A stretch of 64,000 bases of DNA, taken from 20CM-2-55-15 sp964633285. GTDB lineage: Bacteria; Acidobacteriota; Terriglobia; 20CM-2-55-15. The notes under the pieces were generated by a model. It ran no database searches and was not told the DNA's origin. It worked only from the letters and a program-made list of their open reading frames with translations. The position numbers and the translations under genes are program-made. The stretch lies in assembly GCA_964633285.1 (NCBI GenBank), contig CAZWGA010000002.1, positions 62,001 to 126,000 of the forward strand. The letters run 5' to 3'. Positions within the stretch are counted from its first letter, which is position 1, and the number at the start of each line of letters is the position of its first letter. Positions 31,745 through 40,236 of this stretch are shown in pieces.

Positions 31745-32635
31745 ATGCGTACTGCCACTGCGATCCTCCTGATTACGGTTTTGCCGATTTCCGCTTCGGC
31801 CTGGGGTGAGAAGGGTCACCTGATGGTGAACAGGCTTGCGATTGAAGCCGCCGCTTCGAAATTGCCGGAGTTCATGAATTCCGCGCGCGAGCACATCATC
31901 TACAACGCATATGAACCGGATCGATGGCGTGAAGAAGCCAGAACTCCGATGAACTATGCGCAGGAAGTGGAACATTTCTTCGATTCCGAAAAATGGGGGC
32001 CGATTTCCACATTGCCGACCGACCGCATTCTTTATGTACAGGAACTGGCTGCAAAGAAAGGCGACTTCAAGACCGGCTATCTTCCATACGCGATCATCGA
32101 GAACTACGGAAAACTGGTCAATGCGTTCCGCCGGTGGCGCAATGCGAAAACGCCTTCCGACCGTGAGTCCGCGCGCGCGAACGCCGTGTACATTGCAGGC
32201 GTGATGGGTCATTACGTCGGGGACGGATCGCAGCCGATGCACATGACCATTCATCATCATGGTTGGGAAAAGAACGTTTCGAACCCGAAAAACTTTACTC
32301 GCGAATACGACATCCACAATCGTTATGAAACCGCTTATGTGGATGCTGCTATCGACTTTGATAAAGTGCGGCCCGGTGTTCAATCTCCACAGCGCCTCTC
32401 CAACGTCTGGAATTCCATCAAACAATATTTGACGCAAACGTTTTCCGAGCTCGAACCGATGTACGAGCTTGAAAAGACCGGCGAGTTCAATCCTCAAAAT
32501 CCCCGCGCCATGGGAACGGAGTTCATCCAAAAAGAAATCGCCCGGGCCGGCACAATGCTCGGCAATCTCTGGTACACAGCCTGGCTTGAGAGCGGTGAAC
32601 CGGCGCCGTCCGCAAGAGCGGCCGGCGCCAAGTGA
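31745..32635 (+). CDS. Secreted S1/P1-type zinc nuclease
   Basis: The 296-residue precursor has a signal peptide ending SASA just before WGEKGH. In this family cleavage exposes the N-terminal tryptophan, a zinc ligand. Other ligands appear in AQEVEHFFDS, AGVMGHYVGDGSQPMHM and EYDIHNRYE. The fold uses three zinc ions to cut single-stranded nucleic acid and release 5'-nucleotides; some relatives act on phospholipids. A -10-like TAAGAT ends 8 bases before the ATG. The nucleoside phosphorylase genes follow directly, which supports a nucleic-acid-scavenging role. Confidence 0.85.
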   Translation: MRTATAILLITVLPISASAWGEKGHLMVNRLAIEAAASKLPEFMNSAREHIIYNAYEPDRWREEARTPMNYAQEVEHFFDSEKWGPISTLPTDRILYVQELAAKKGDFKTGYLPYAIIENYGKLVNAFRRWRNAKTPSDRESARANAVYIAGVMGHYVGDGSQPMHMTIHHHGWEKNVSNPKNFTREYDIHNRYETAYVDAAIDFDKVRPGVQSPQRLSNVWNSIKQYLTQTFSELEPMYELEKTGEFNPQNPRAMGTEFIQKEIARAGTMLGNLWYTAWLESGEPAPSARAAGAK

Positions 32636-33945
32636 TGATCAGTCCCCGGGACATCATTCAAAAAAAGAGAGACGGCGGAACACTGACACGCGAAGAGATC
32701 GGAGCCTTCATTCGCGGATATATGGCGTCTGAAATTGCGGACTACCACGTGTCCGCGTGGTTGATGGCTGTTTATCTGAACGGAATGACCATTCAGGAAA
32801 CGCTGGCGCTTATGCGTGAGATGCGCGATTCCGGCGAAATCCTGAATCTCTCGTCGATCAAAGGCAGGAAGGTCGATAAACACAGCACCGGCGGCGTCGG
32901 CGACAAAACTTCGATCATGCTCGCACCCATCGTGGCTTCGTGCGGCTTGACAGTTCCCATGATTACCGGCCGAGGACTCGCTCACACCGGCGGAACTCTG
33001 GACAAGCTTCAATCGATTCCCGGTTTTGATCCCAGACCATCGCCGGACAGAATCCGGGCCATCCTGAGAAAAACCGGGGCTGTGATCATGGGACAGACGG
33101 ACGATCTGGCTCCCGCGGACCGGCGCATTTACGCATTGCGGGACGTCACCGGTACAGTGGAATCGATTCCTCTCATCACCGCAAGCATTCTCAGCAAGAA
33201 GCTCGCGGAAGACATCGACGGACTGGTCATGGACGTGAAAACAGGTTCCGGGGCATTCATGCCGACACTGAAGCTTGCGTCGGAGCTCGCGCGCTCGATC
33301 GTCGAAGTGTGCAGAGCAATGAAGACGAAGATCGCCGTCGTGATCAGCGACATGGAACAACCCCTTGGCCGTGCAATCGGCAATGCCCTCGAAATCCGCG
33401 AGTGCATCGAATTCCTTAATGGTGGTGGACCGGAAGATTTGGAAAAGCTGACCATCGCCGTGGCGGCGCATATGATCCGGCTTGGAGGCCGGGCACGCAC
33501 TCTGAAACAAGCAGAGCACATGGCGTCTGAAACGGTATCGCGCGGCGAAGCAGCGAAACGGTTTCGCGCCATCCTCCGGGAGCAAGGCGGCGATGAGCGC
33601 GTCATGGACAATCCGGATCTTCTGCCTCGCGCCTCGCACGTTGAGGAATTCCGCGCTCGCGCTACGGGCTTTGTGACACGGTGTGATGCTAAGCTTCTGG
33701 GGCAAGCGTCCAATGCTCTGGGGGCAGGCAGAAATCGCGTCGACGATGTGATCGATCCCGCGGTCGGTCTGTATCTCGAAAAAAAACTTTGCGATCGTGT
33801 CGTAAAGGGAGAAATTCTTTGTCGCATCCACTGGAACAACGAAAAACGATTGCAGGCTGCTTTGCCGCTGATCGAACAGTCCTATGAAATCAGGACAAAG
33901 CCCGAACGTAAAAGGCCGTTGATCCATACGGTACTGGAAGGCTGA
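32635..33945 (+). CDS. Thymidine/pyrimidine-nucleoside phosphorylase
   Basis: The 436-residue protein has the family signature KHSTGGVGDKTS near residue 85 and MITGRGLAHTGGTLDKLQSI. The alpha/beta and C-terminal domains are complete, ending with the segment GLYLEKKLCDRVVKGEIL. It splits thymidine, uridine or deoxyuridine with phosphate to give base and (deoxy)ribose 1-phosphate. The ATG overlaps the last base of the nuclease gene's stop codon. The short length points to the Pdp/DeoA group, which cannot be separated by eye. Confidence 0.94.
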   Translation: MISPRDIIQKKRDGGTLTREEIGAFIRGYMASEIADYHVSAWLMAVYLNGMTIQETLALMREMRDSGEILNLSSIKGRKVDKHSTGGVGDKTSIMLAPIVASCGLTVPMITGRGLAHTGGTLDKLQSIPGFDPRPSPDRIRAILRKTGAVIMGQTDDLAPADRRIYALRDVTGTVESIPLITASILSKKLAEDIDGLVMDVKTGSGAFMPTLKLASELARSIVEVCRAMKTKIAVVISDMEQPLGRAIGNALEIRECIEFLNGGGPEDLEKLTIAVAAHMIRLGGRARTLKQAEHMASETVSRGEAAKRFRAILREQGGDERVMDNPDLLPRASHVEEFRARATGFVTRCDAKLLGQASNALGAGRNRVDDVIDPAVGLYLEKKLCDRVVKGEILCRIHWNNEKRLQAALPLIEQSYEIRTKPERKRPLIHTVLEG

Positions 33946-33946
33946 A

Positions 33947-34768
33947 ATGAATTTTGAATTTGTCGAACAGGCGAAGAGCTATTTGCTCGATAAAATGGGA
34001 GATGAGCCCGAAGTCGCAATGATTATGGGCAGCGGGTTATCAGCCGTTGACGAAATTCTGTCGGGCCCGCAACGAATCCATTATGTGAGCATTCCTTATT
34101 TCCCCGTTCCGAAAGTTGCCGGTCATCGCGGCCAGGTTGTTTTCGGAAAAGCCGGAAAACTTCAAGTTGTCGTGTTTGAGGGACGCGTGCACTACTACGA
34201 AGGGAACACGATGGAGGACGTCGCATTTTGCGCGCGGGTCATCGGCCGGCTAGGCACAAAGAATCTGATCCTGACGAATGCATCGGGAAGCATCAATCCG
34301 CAATTCGCCCGAGGCCAATTGATGATCATCACCGATCACATTAATCTCCTTGGAGCCAATCCGCTGAGCGGTCCGAACGAAGATAAATGGGGACCGCGCT
34401 TTGTGGACCAGACTGATGTGTACGATCCGGCCCTTCGCAAGAAACTCAAGGAAGCCGGTGAGTACTGCGGCATGCATTTGTGCGAAGGCGTATATGCCGC
34501 TATGGCGGGCCCGACATACGAGACTCCGGCGGAGATACGTTTTCTGCGCACGATCGGCGCCGACGCCGTCGGAATGTCCACCGTTCCGGAGGCGATCGTG
34601 GCGCGTCATATGGGAGTCAAAGTCGCAGGTCTATCCATGCTCGCAAATCTCGCCGCCGGCATTTCAGGAAAACCCCTTTCCCATGCGGAAGTGCTCGAAA
34701 CCGGCGCACAGATGAGCGCGGACCTCGCCATGCTGCTTCAGCGTTTTTTCGATACGTATGAACAATGA
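33947..34768 (+). CDS. Purine nucleoside phosphorylase, trimeric type
   Basis: The 273-residue protein shows the trimeric PNP motifs: GSGLSAV near the N-terminus for phosphate, GHRGQVVFG, FEGRVHYYEGN, LTNASGSINP and the base-binding AMAGPTYETPAEI. GADAVGMSTVPEAIVARHMG follows. It phosphorolyses guanosine and inosine. It starts 1 base after the pyrimidine phosphorylase gene and overlaps cytidine deaminase by 11 bases. The purine released could be taken up by the HPRT encoded next on the other strand. Confidence 0.95.
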   Translation: MNFEFVEQAKSYLLDKMGDEPEVAMIMGSGLSAVDEILSGPQRIHYVSIPYFPVPKVAGHRGQVVFGKAGKLQVVVFEGRVHYYEGNTMEDVAFCARVIGRLGTKNLILTNASGSINPQFARGQLMIITDHINLLGANPLSGPNEDKWGPRFVDQTDVYDPALRKKLKEAGEYCGMHLCEGVYAAMAGPTYETPAEIRFLRTIGADAVGMSTVPEAIVARHMGVKVAGLSMLANLAAGISGKPLSHAEVLETGAQMSADLAMLLQRFFDTYEQ

Positions 34769-35150
34769 ACTCGTAGCGAAGGCGATCGAAGCTCGCGAGC
34801 ATTCCATCGCAGCGTACTCCGGATTCAAAGTCGGCGCCGCCCTTGAAACGAAGGACGGTCACGTCTTCACGGGATGCAACATCGAAAATGCTTCCTACGG
34901 ACTCACGGTCTGCGCCGAACGCGTCGCATTGTGGAAGGCGTTGAGCGAAGGCGCTCGGGAGTTCAGCCGGATTGCCGTCGTCACGGATGCCGACATCGTT
35001 TCCTCGCCGTGCGGACCCTGCCGGCAGTTACTCTGGGAATATTGCGGCGACATTCTGGTGCAGATGCATTCCTTAAAAGGGCTCGACGCAGAGCATCAAT
35101 TATCGAAATTGCTGCCGCATCCGTTCGACGACCGAAGCCTCAAGGTTTAA
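34758..35150 (+). CDS. cdd: Cytidine deaminase
   Basis: The 130-residue protein is a small tetrameric type. Zinc ligands are C52, C85 and C88, with the catalytic E54 (VCAERVALWKAL and PCGPCRQLLWE). The substrate motif is GCNIENASYGLT. It deaminates cytidine and deoxycytidine so that the uridine can be used by the upstream phosphorylase. It overlaps PNP by 11 bases at the start and the convergent hpt gene by 11 bases at the end. Confidence 0.96.
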   Translation: MNNELVAKAIEAREHSIAAYSGFKVGAALETKDGHVFTGCNIENASYGLTVCAERVALWKALSEGAREFSRIAVVTDADIVSSPCGPCRQLLWEYCGDILVQMHSLKGLDAEHQLSKLLPHPFDDRSLKV

Positions 35151-35658
35151 CCACTCCAATATATGGCAGATTGCGGTAGTGCTGCCGGAAGTCCAGGCCG
35201 TAACCCACGACGAATTTATCCGGGATTTCAAATCCCACATATTTGAGATCGATGTCGATGATGCGGCGGGCGCGACGGTCAAGCAGAGTGCAGACTTCAA
35301 GAGACTTCGGATTTCGGCTTTGAAGGGTTCGAAGGAGGTATTTAACGGTGAATCCCGTGTCAACGATGTCCTCGATGAGAAGCACATCTTTCCCGGCAAT
35401 ATTTTCTTCGAGATCTTTTGTAATTCTGACAACTCCTTCACTGTCGTCGCCATAACTGGAAATGGACAGAAAATCCATCGCCAGCGGCACCGCAATTCCC
35501 CGCGCAAGATCCGTCGCAAAAAAAACCGAACCTCGGAGAACCGAAACCAGGACGAGTTGGCGGCCGGCGTAGTCGGTCCGAATCTGGTTTGCCAGATCGT
35601 TAACGCGAATTCGAATCTGCTCTTCGGTAAAAAGAATTTCAACAATATCGGCCGGCAT
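35140..35658 (-). CDS. hpt: Hypoxanthine phosphoribosyltransferase
   Basis: The 172-residue protein (ATG 35658; a GTG 18 bases upstream is possible) carries VSVLRGSVFFATDLAR, the flexible-loop DFLSISSYG and the PRPP motif VLLIEDIVDTGFTV. The C-terminal FVVGYGLDFRQHYRNLPYIGVV is also typical. It makes IMP and GMP from bases and PRPP, completing the salvage set although transcribed from the opposite strand. Confidence 0.96.
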   Translation of the reverse strand: MPADIVEILFTEEQIRIRVNDLANQIRTDYAGRQLVLVSVLRGSVFFATDLARGIAVPLAMDFLSISSYGDDSEGVVRITKDLEENIAGKDVLLIEDIVDTGFTVKYLLRTLQSRNPKSLEVCTLLDRRARRIIDIDLKYVGFEIPDKFVVGYGLDFRQHYRNLPYIGVVKP

Positions 35659-35985
35659 GGGTTGATCTTGACACAAAAGTCGAGGGTGCTAGACTGGAAA
35701 TCAGGTCCCGAGAGATTCGGGTGTTGTCAAAGTCGTACTTGAAAATACGGAACAGGCTGTCGATGACGTACCCTAGAAAGTACCGAGGCGGTTTGCCACT
35801 GAAGCGCTGAGCAACGTAGCAATACGGAGCAGCTTGAAAAACAACGAACGCCAGTTCGACGTAACAAGCATCAAGGCGATTCAAGAAAACGTAAACGCAA
35901 GATGGACACCCGTCGCACGACGGAATTTGGCAAACACTTCAGGGTCGCTCGGGACCTTTTCATCTTGAGACTGCAGATTCCAGAT
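35659..35985. other. Intergenic region of about 330 bases without a convincing gene
   Basis: The minus strand is open from a TTG at 35884, reading LDACYVELAFVVFQAAPYC and later FLGYVIDSLFRIFKYDFDN. A second minus frame before it reads VPSDPEVFAKFRRATGVHLAF. They are in different frames and neither has a proper start, so this may be a decayed gene of unknown family. A small inverted repeat (CCCGA/TTCGGG) lies near 35708-35721. I see no tRNA or terminator. Confidence 0.35.
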
Positions 35986-36978
35986 TTAAGCGGCATGGTC
36001 GCCGTTCCCGTTGCCGTTTTCCTCTTCTCCGTTGCTTAAACCGTATTTCCAGATCAGATTTTTGTAATCGCGTTCGTAGAGGATCTTGATGTTCACATCG
36101 GGATAGAGTTCGCGCAGGAGGCGCACTTTGCGGTTCTTTTTTGTGACGAGGCTTTGTTTCATGGTTGTCAGTTCGATAAACAAATCGAGATCGGGAAGGT
36201 AGAAATCCGGCGTGAATGCCTTGATGACGTTGTGATTCTCATCCCACTCGATGGGAAATGTTTTTGGCTCGTATTGCCATCGCAATCGGTAAAAATCCAT
36301 GACACGCGCAAACTCCCGCTCACTGGGATGGGCGAATTCCGGCAACTTGTCTTCGAAGTTATCCAGGTCGGCCAACTGCGCAACATCGAGTTTTGTCGTC
36401 AGAATCTCTTCGCGAAGCTGGGCGGGTAACTGAACGGATGTGCCTTCAATTCCCTTCGCCTTGGCCGCCTTCACAATGATTTCAACGGCGACGTCGTTCG
36501 AAAAATGATCGATGTTCAACACAAGATCGTAACAGGCCGGATCGCGCCAATCCTTCCCGTAAAGAGTTCGCAGGAACGTTTCCTTCTCGTGATCGCGCTC
36601 CTCGATGATCTTTTCGGCCTCGGGCCGTTCCACTTGCGCGAGCCTCATCACTCGAGCGATGCGATAAGGCACTGGAGCAACAATCTGCACGCGGAGGGAA
36701 GCCGCAACACGGGCAAACAAAAACTGAGCTCCGCTTCCGAGAATGACGACATTGTGAGCCGCTGCGAGTTCGGCAATTGCCGAGCGCACCATTTCGTCAT
36801 AAACCCTGCGATCTTTCTTGATTCTTGAAAGGTGATCGGTACGAACCGGGAATTGCTGCTCGATGACCGCGTCCATCGTATTGCGGTCAACAAGCTGAAA
36901 ATTCAATGCCTCGGCGGCGGCAGTCGCGATTTCGCGCCCGCCGCTGCCTGTCAGACGGGAAATCGTAATGATGGCCAT
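35986..36978 (-). CDS. Cytidylate-kinase-like protein fused to a PD-(D/E)xK-like domain
   Basis: From ATG 36978 the protein has 330 residues. Residues 1-190 match the cytidylate-kinase-like family (PF13189): AIITISRLTGSGGREIA as P-loop, VDRNTMDAVI, and a lid region with ERDHEKETFLRTLYG. The remaining part (about 215-315) contains FTPDFYLPDLDLFIELT, then KKNRKVRLLRELYPDVNIKI, resembling the core of restriction-endonuclease-like folds, although the usual ExK reads ELT. An N-terminal extension of 23 residues is possible but reads through a repeated intergenic motif. Function unknown; it may be a nucleotide-dependent nuclease or sensor. Confidence 0.75.
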   Translation of the reverse strand: MAIITISRLTGSGGREIATAAAEALNFQLVDRNTMDAVIEQQFPVRTDHLSRIKKDRRVYDEMVRSAIAELAAAHNVVILGSGAQFLFARVAASLRVQIVAPVPYRIARVMRLAQVERPEAEKIIEERDHEKETFLRTLYGKDWRDPACYDLVLNIDHFSNDVAVEIIVKAAKAKGIEGTSVQLPAQLREEILTTKLDVAQLADLDNFEDKLPEFAHPSEREFARVMDFYRLRWQYEPKTFPIEWDENHNVIKAFTPDFYLPDLDLFIELTTMKQSLVTKKNRKVRLLRELYPDVNIKILYERDYKNLIWKYGLSNGEEENGNGNGDHAA

Positions 36979-37012
36979 TTTCTTAACGCAGGGTCCGCCG
37001 GCTGGTCTTCGG

Positions 37013-37064
37013 GCACACCGGCCTGCGGCGGCCTTTGTAGAGGACATTGGCCGGTTCCCCCGCG
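37013..37064. repeat. Intergenic repeat motif, copy 2
   Basis: The core TGGCCGGTTCCCCCGCG (37048-37064) repeats the motif at 31111-31127, and CACACCG with GCGGC precedes it. It lies between the divergent kinase-fusion and glucokinase genes. On the plus strand it contains the -35 of the glucokinase promoter. Confidence 0.5.
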
Positions 37065-37076
37065 TCCTGCTAAGAT
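37047..37076 (+). promoter_or_regulatory. Promoter of the ROK kinase gene
   Basis: TTGGCC (37047-37052) and TAAGAT (37071-37076) are 18 bases apart. The -10 ends 9 bases before the ATG at 37086, so the message would be leaderless or nearly so. Confidence 0.45.
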
Positions 37077-37085
37077 CAAACGTTT

Positions 37086-38006
37086 ATGCACTACCTCGGA
37101 ATCGACATAGGCGGCACCACGATCAAGGCCGGTTTGTTCGATGAAACTGCTCATTTACTCGAATCCCGCAAAGCACCAACAATCGTGGACGATCTCAATG
37201 GCTTTGTATCTACGCTAACAGAATTGATCCGCGATTTTCAAAAGGGAGCCGCAATCGATGCTGTGGGCATGGGCGTTCCCGGTCTGCGATCATCGAAGAC
37301 CCACATTATCGAAACGGCGCCCAATATTCCGTGCCTTCGAAGAATCAATCTAGAGCAAATGGTGGCGGATCAGGTCCACATCCCGATCACAAGCGACAAT
37401 GATGCGAATGCCGGCGCATACGCCGAGTTTGTGTGCGGCGCCGGAATGGGAGTCCGGCATATGGCTTACCTGACACTTGGTACCGGACTCGGCTCGGGTC
37501 TCATATTGAATGGAAGTTTGTATCGAGGCGCGTCAGGATACGGCGGTGAATTCGGTCATACGCTGTTGTATGTCAACGGACGCCTGTGCGGGTGTGGAAA
37601 GCATGGTTGTGTTGAGACTCTGGTTTCCGCGACCGGAATGGTTACCACAGCGCATGAACTTCTTTCGAAAGCGGCCGGAAGCGCCCTTCACGGATTGAAA
37701 CCGCTGACGGCCGAAAAAATCTATGAAGCCGCCGTACAAGGCGACCCGGTCGCACATGAGACGTTTGCGGAAACCGGCCGCTGGCTCGGAATCGCGTGCG
37801 CCAATTTGATCAATCTGCTGAATCCTGAAATGATCGTGGTTGGCGGCGGTGTTATGGCCTCCGGCGAGATGCTGCTTGGCGCCGCGCGCACAGCCGCAGA
37901 GGAGCACGCCTTTCCTTCCTCCTATGCCGATTGCCGGATAGTACAATCAAAACTGTGGCCGGATGCCGGCATGATCGGCGCCGCAATGCTCGCCCGGGAC
38001 CGTTAA
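37086..38006 (+). CDS. ROK family sugar kinase (glucokinase)
   Basis: The 306-residue protein starts with the ATP motif LGIDIGGTTIKAGLFD and has VGMGVPGL, the catalytic DNDANAGAYAE, and LTLGTGLGSGLI. The ROK zinc motif is GEFGHTLLYVNGRLCGCGKHGC. This is the repertoire of bacterial glucokinases, which phosphorylate glucose with ATP; N-acetylmannosamine or fructose kinases of the ROK group remain possible. It precedes lepA by 8 bases, probably cotranscribed. Confidence 0.9.
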   Translation: MHYLGIDIGGTTIKAGLFDETAHLLESRKAPTIVDDLNGFVSTLTELIRDFQKGAAIDAVGMGVPGLRSSKTHIIETAPNIPCLRRINLEQMVADQVHIPITSDNDANAGAYAEFVCGAGMGVRHMAYLTLGTGLGSGLILNGSLYRGASGYGGEFGHTLLYVNGRLCGCGKHGCVETLVSATGMVTTAHELLSKAAGSALHGLKPLTAEKIYEAAVQGDPVAHETFAETGRWLGIACANLINLLNPEMIVVGGGVMASGEMLLGAARTAAEEHAFPSSYADCRIVQSKLWPDAGMIGAAMLARDR

Positions 38007-38014
38007 TCGAAGAT

Positions 38015-39814
38015 ATGTCGCTATCCCATATTCGCAATTTTTCGATCATCGCCCACATCGATCACGGCAAATCCACGCTCGCGGACCGGTTGCTGGAACT
38101 TACAGGCGCTCTTTCCAAACGTGAGATGTCCGCACAGGTTCTGGATGCGATGGATCTGGAGCGCGAACGCGGCATCACCATTAAAGCGAAAGCCGTGCGG
38201 CTGAACTATCACTCGAAAAACGGCAGCGAATACATCCTCAACCTGATCGATACGCCCGGCCACGTGGATTTCAGCTATGAAGTCTCACGCAGCCTTGCCG
38301 CATGCGAAGGCGCGCTGCTGGTCGTCGATGCATCCCAGGGAGTTGAAGCGCAGACGCTCGCGAACACCTATCTCGCTCTTGATCACCATTTGGAAATCCT
38401 TCCGATCATCAACAAAATCGATCTGCCTGGAGCCGAGATCGACCGCGCACGCGAACAACTGCACTCCATTATCGGAATGAATCCGGAAGACGCCGTCCTG
38501 ATCAGCGCAAAATACGGGAAGGGTGTTGAAAACGTTCTCGAAGCTATTGTGAACAGGATTCCAGCTCCGAAAGGCGATCCTGACGCTTCACTAAAAGCAT
38601 TGCTGTTTGATTCCTGGTTCGACATCTATCGCGGCGTTCTCGTGCTGGTTCGGCTCATCGACGGTGAAATGCGCAAAGGGATGAAAATCCGTCTGATGTC
38701 GAACGGACAGGTCTACCAGGTCGATGGCGTCGGCGTGCTCACTCCGAAGATGAAAGAAGTGGACCGGCTCTCGGCGGGCGAGGTCGGCTATCTCATTGCG
38801 AACATCAAGGTCGTCGCCGACACCAAGATCGGAGACACCATTACGGAACACGATCGGCCTACGGCAATGGCATTTCCTGGATTTCAGGAAATCAAGCCCA
38901 TGGTCTTCGCCGGTCTGTATCCGGTCGAACCCAACCAGTATGAAGGCCTTCGCGATGCGCTTGAAAAACTGAGGCTCAATGATTCGTCTTTCTTCTACGA
39001 ACCCGAAACATCCACGGCGCTCGGGTTTGGGTTTCGCTGCGGATTCCTCGGACTGCTCCACATGGAAATCATTCAGGAGCGTCTCGAACGCGAATTTCAA
39101 CTTTCGCTGATTACAACCGCACCTGGCGTGCGATACAGAATCACGAGGACAAATGGGACTGTTGAAGAGATCGATAATCCCACAAAGTTTCCTGAAGCTC
39201 AGTTCATGTCGCAGATCGAGGAACCGGTTATCACGGCATTAATCCTGACGAACGACGAGTTTGTCGGCCCGATTCTGAAACTCGTCGAGGACAAGCGTGG
39301 AGTTCAAAAAGGATTTGAATACGTGGCGCCCGGACGCGTTCTATTCACTTACGAGATGCCCCTCAATGAAATCGTGCTCGACTTCTACGATCGACTCAAG
39401 TCGGTGTCGCGCGGGTACGCTTCTTTCGACTATCACCTTGCGGGGTATCGAACGGCCGACCTGGTCAAGCTCGACATTCTGGTGGGCGGCGAAGCCGTCG
39501 ACGCCCTTTCGTGGATCGTGCACCGCGACTTTGCCTATGCCCGCGGCAAAGCTCTCGTTGAAAAAATGAAAGAACTGATTCCGCGGCAAATGTTTGAAGT
39601 GGCCATTCAGGCTGCCATCGGCAATCGTGTCATCTCACGCGAAACTATTCCGGCCATCCGCAAGAACGTACTCGCCAAATGCTACGGCGGTGACATCACC
39701 CGCAAGCGCAAGCTCCTGGAAAAACAAAAAGAAGGCAAGAGGCGAATGAAGCGCGTCGGGAAAGTGGATATCCCGCAGGAAGCGTTTCTGGCCGTCCTGA
39801 AAGTCGGCTCTTAA
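38015..39814 (+). CDS. lepA: Translation elongation factor 4 (LepA)
   Basis: The 599-residue protein, typical length, has the GTPase motifs AHIDHGKSTLADRL (G1), RGITIKA (G2), DTPGHVDFSYE (G3) and NKIDLPGA (G4). Domain II, the EF-G-like domains III and V and the LepA-specific C-terminal domain (GGDITRKRKLLEKQKEGK) follow. EF4 binds the ribosome and promotes assembly or back-translocation. The ATG at 38015 lies 8 bases after the glucokinase stop. The frame remains open upstream but not meaningfully. Confidence 0.97.
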   Translation: MSLSHIRNFSIIAHIDHGKSTLADRLLELTGALSKREMSAQVLDAMDLERERGITIKAKAVRLNYHSKNGSEYILNLIDTPGHVDFSYEVSRSLAACEGALLVVDASQGVEAQTLANTYLALDHHLEILPIINKIDLPGAEIDRAREQLHSIIGMNPEDAVLISAKYGKGVENVLEAIVNRIPAPKGDPDASLKALLFDSWFDIYRGVLVLVRLIDGEMRKGMKIRLMSNGQVYQVDGVGVLTPKMKEVDRLSAGEVGYLIANIKVVADTKIGDTITEHDRPTAMAFPGFQEIKPMVFAGLYPVEPNQYEGLRDALEKLRLNDSSFFYEPETSTALGFGFRCGFLGLLHMEIIQERLEREFQLSLITTAPGVRYRITRTNGTVEEIDNPTKFPEAQFMSQIEEPVITALILTNDEFVGPILKLVEDKRGVQKGFEYVAPGRVLFTYEMPLNEIVLDFYDRLKSVSRGYASFDYHLAGYRTADLVKLDILVGGEAVDALSWIVHRDFAYARGKALVEKMKELIPRQMFEVAIQAAIGNRVISRETIPAIRKNVLAKCYGGDITRKRKLLEKQKEGKRRMKRVGKVDIPQEAFLAVLKVGS

Positions 39815-39821
39815 ACGCGAG

Positions 39822-40143
39822 CTATTTTCGGCGTCTCGCGCGAGTTCTCAATGTCAAACTGCCATAATCTTTGCGCAACGGCCGTAGCTCCTGCTGCAAC
39901 GGCCATAATCTTTGCGCCAGCACCATTTCCATCTGCACCGCGGCCGCGTCGAGGTGTTCTTTTGTCATTTCCATCNNNNNNNNNNNNNNNNNNNNNNNNN
40001 NNNNNNNNNNNNNNNNNNNNNNNNNNNNNNNNNNNNNNNNNNNNNNNNNNNNNNNNNNNNNNNNNNNNNNNNNNNACGTCCAGGTGCTTTTCTGTCATTT
40101 CCATCTGCACGTCCATTCTGGCTCGCTGGCATAGGCACATCAC
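39822..40143 (-). CDS. Small helical protein made of 11-residue repeats, interrupted by the assembly gap
   Basis: On the minus strand the frame from about 40143 reads MDVQMEMTEKHLDV and runs into the N gap. On the far side a frame continues the pattern with MEMTKEHLDAAAVQMEM, then AQRLWPLQQELRPLRKDYGSL, and stops at 39822. The repeat unit is DVQMEMTEKHL, 33 bases. Hendecad repeats with alternating hydrophobic residues form straight coiled coils. The copy number is hidden by the gap, so length and frame across it are unknown. Start (GTG 40143, ATG 40140 or ATG 40119) is uncertain. Confidence 0.5.
39976..40075. other. Assembly gap of 100 N at a tandem repeat
   Basis: One hundred N, a typical placeholder length, with copies of the same 33-base unit on both sides (CATTTCCATCTGCAC followed by GTCCAGGTGCTTTTCTGT or a variant). 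The repeat is the likely cause of the assembly break. A separate 16-base direct repeat (GCCATAATCTTTGCGC) lies at 39861-39876 and 39902-39917. Confidence 0.95.
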
Positions 40144-40236
40144 TGTTGCCGCTTCTGATCATTCAGCAGCTGTCTTAGAATGCACTTGGAGATCTTGCCG
40201 CTCGGTAATCGCTTCGGACTTCTTGTTGGTGATCGA

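Noticed and set aside
32494..33927. Minus-strand open frame of 477 codons
   Set aside because: It lies antisense to the pyrimidine phosphorylase gene, whose motifs are unmistakable; codon pattern explains the open frame.
35639..35884. Minus-strand open frame of 81 codons between hpt and the kinase fusion
   Set aside because: It starts at a TTG without a ribosome site, overlaps the hpt start and has no recognisable family; kept only as a possible decayed gene.
39841..40143. CRISPR-like repeat array
   Set aside because: Units are contiguous 33-base coding repeats without spacers, and no cas genes are present.
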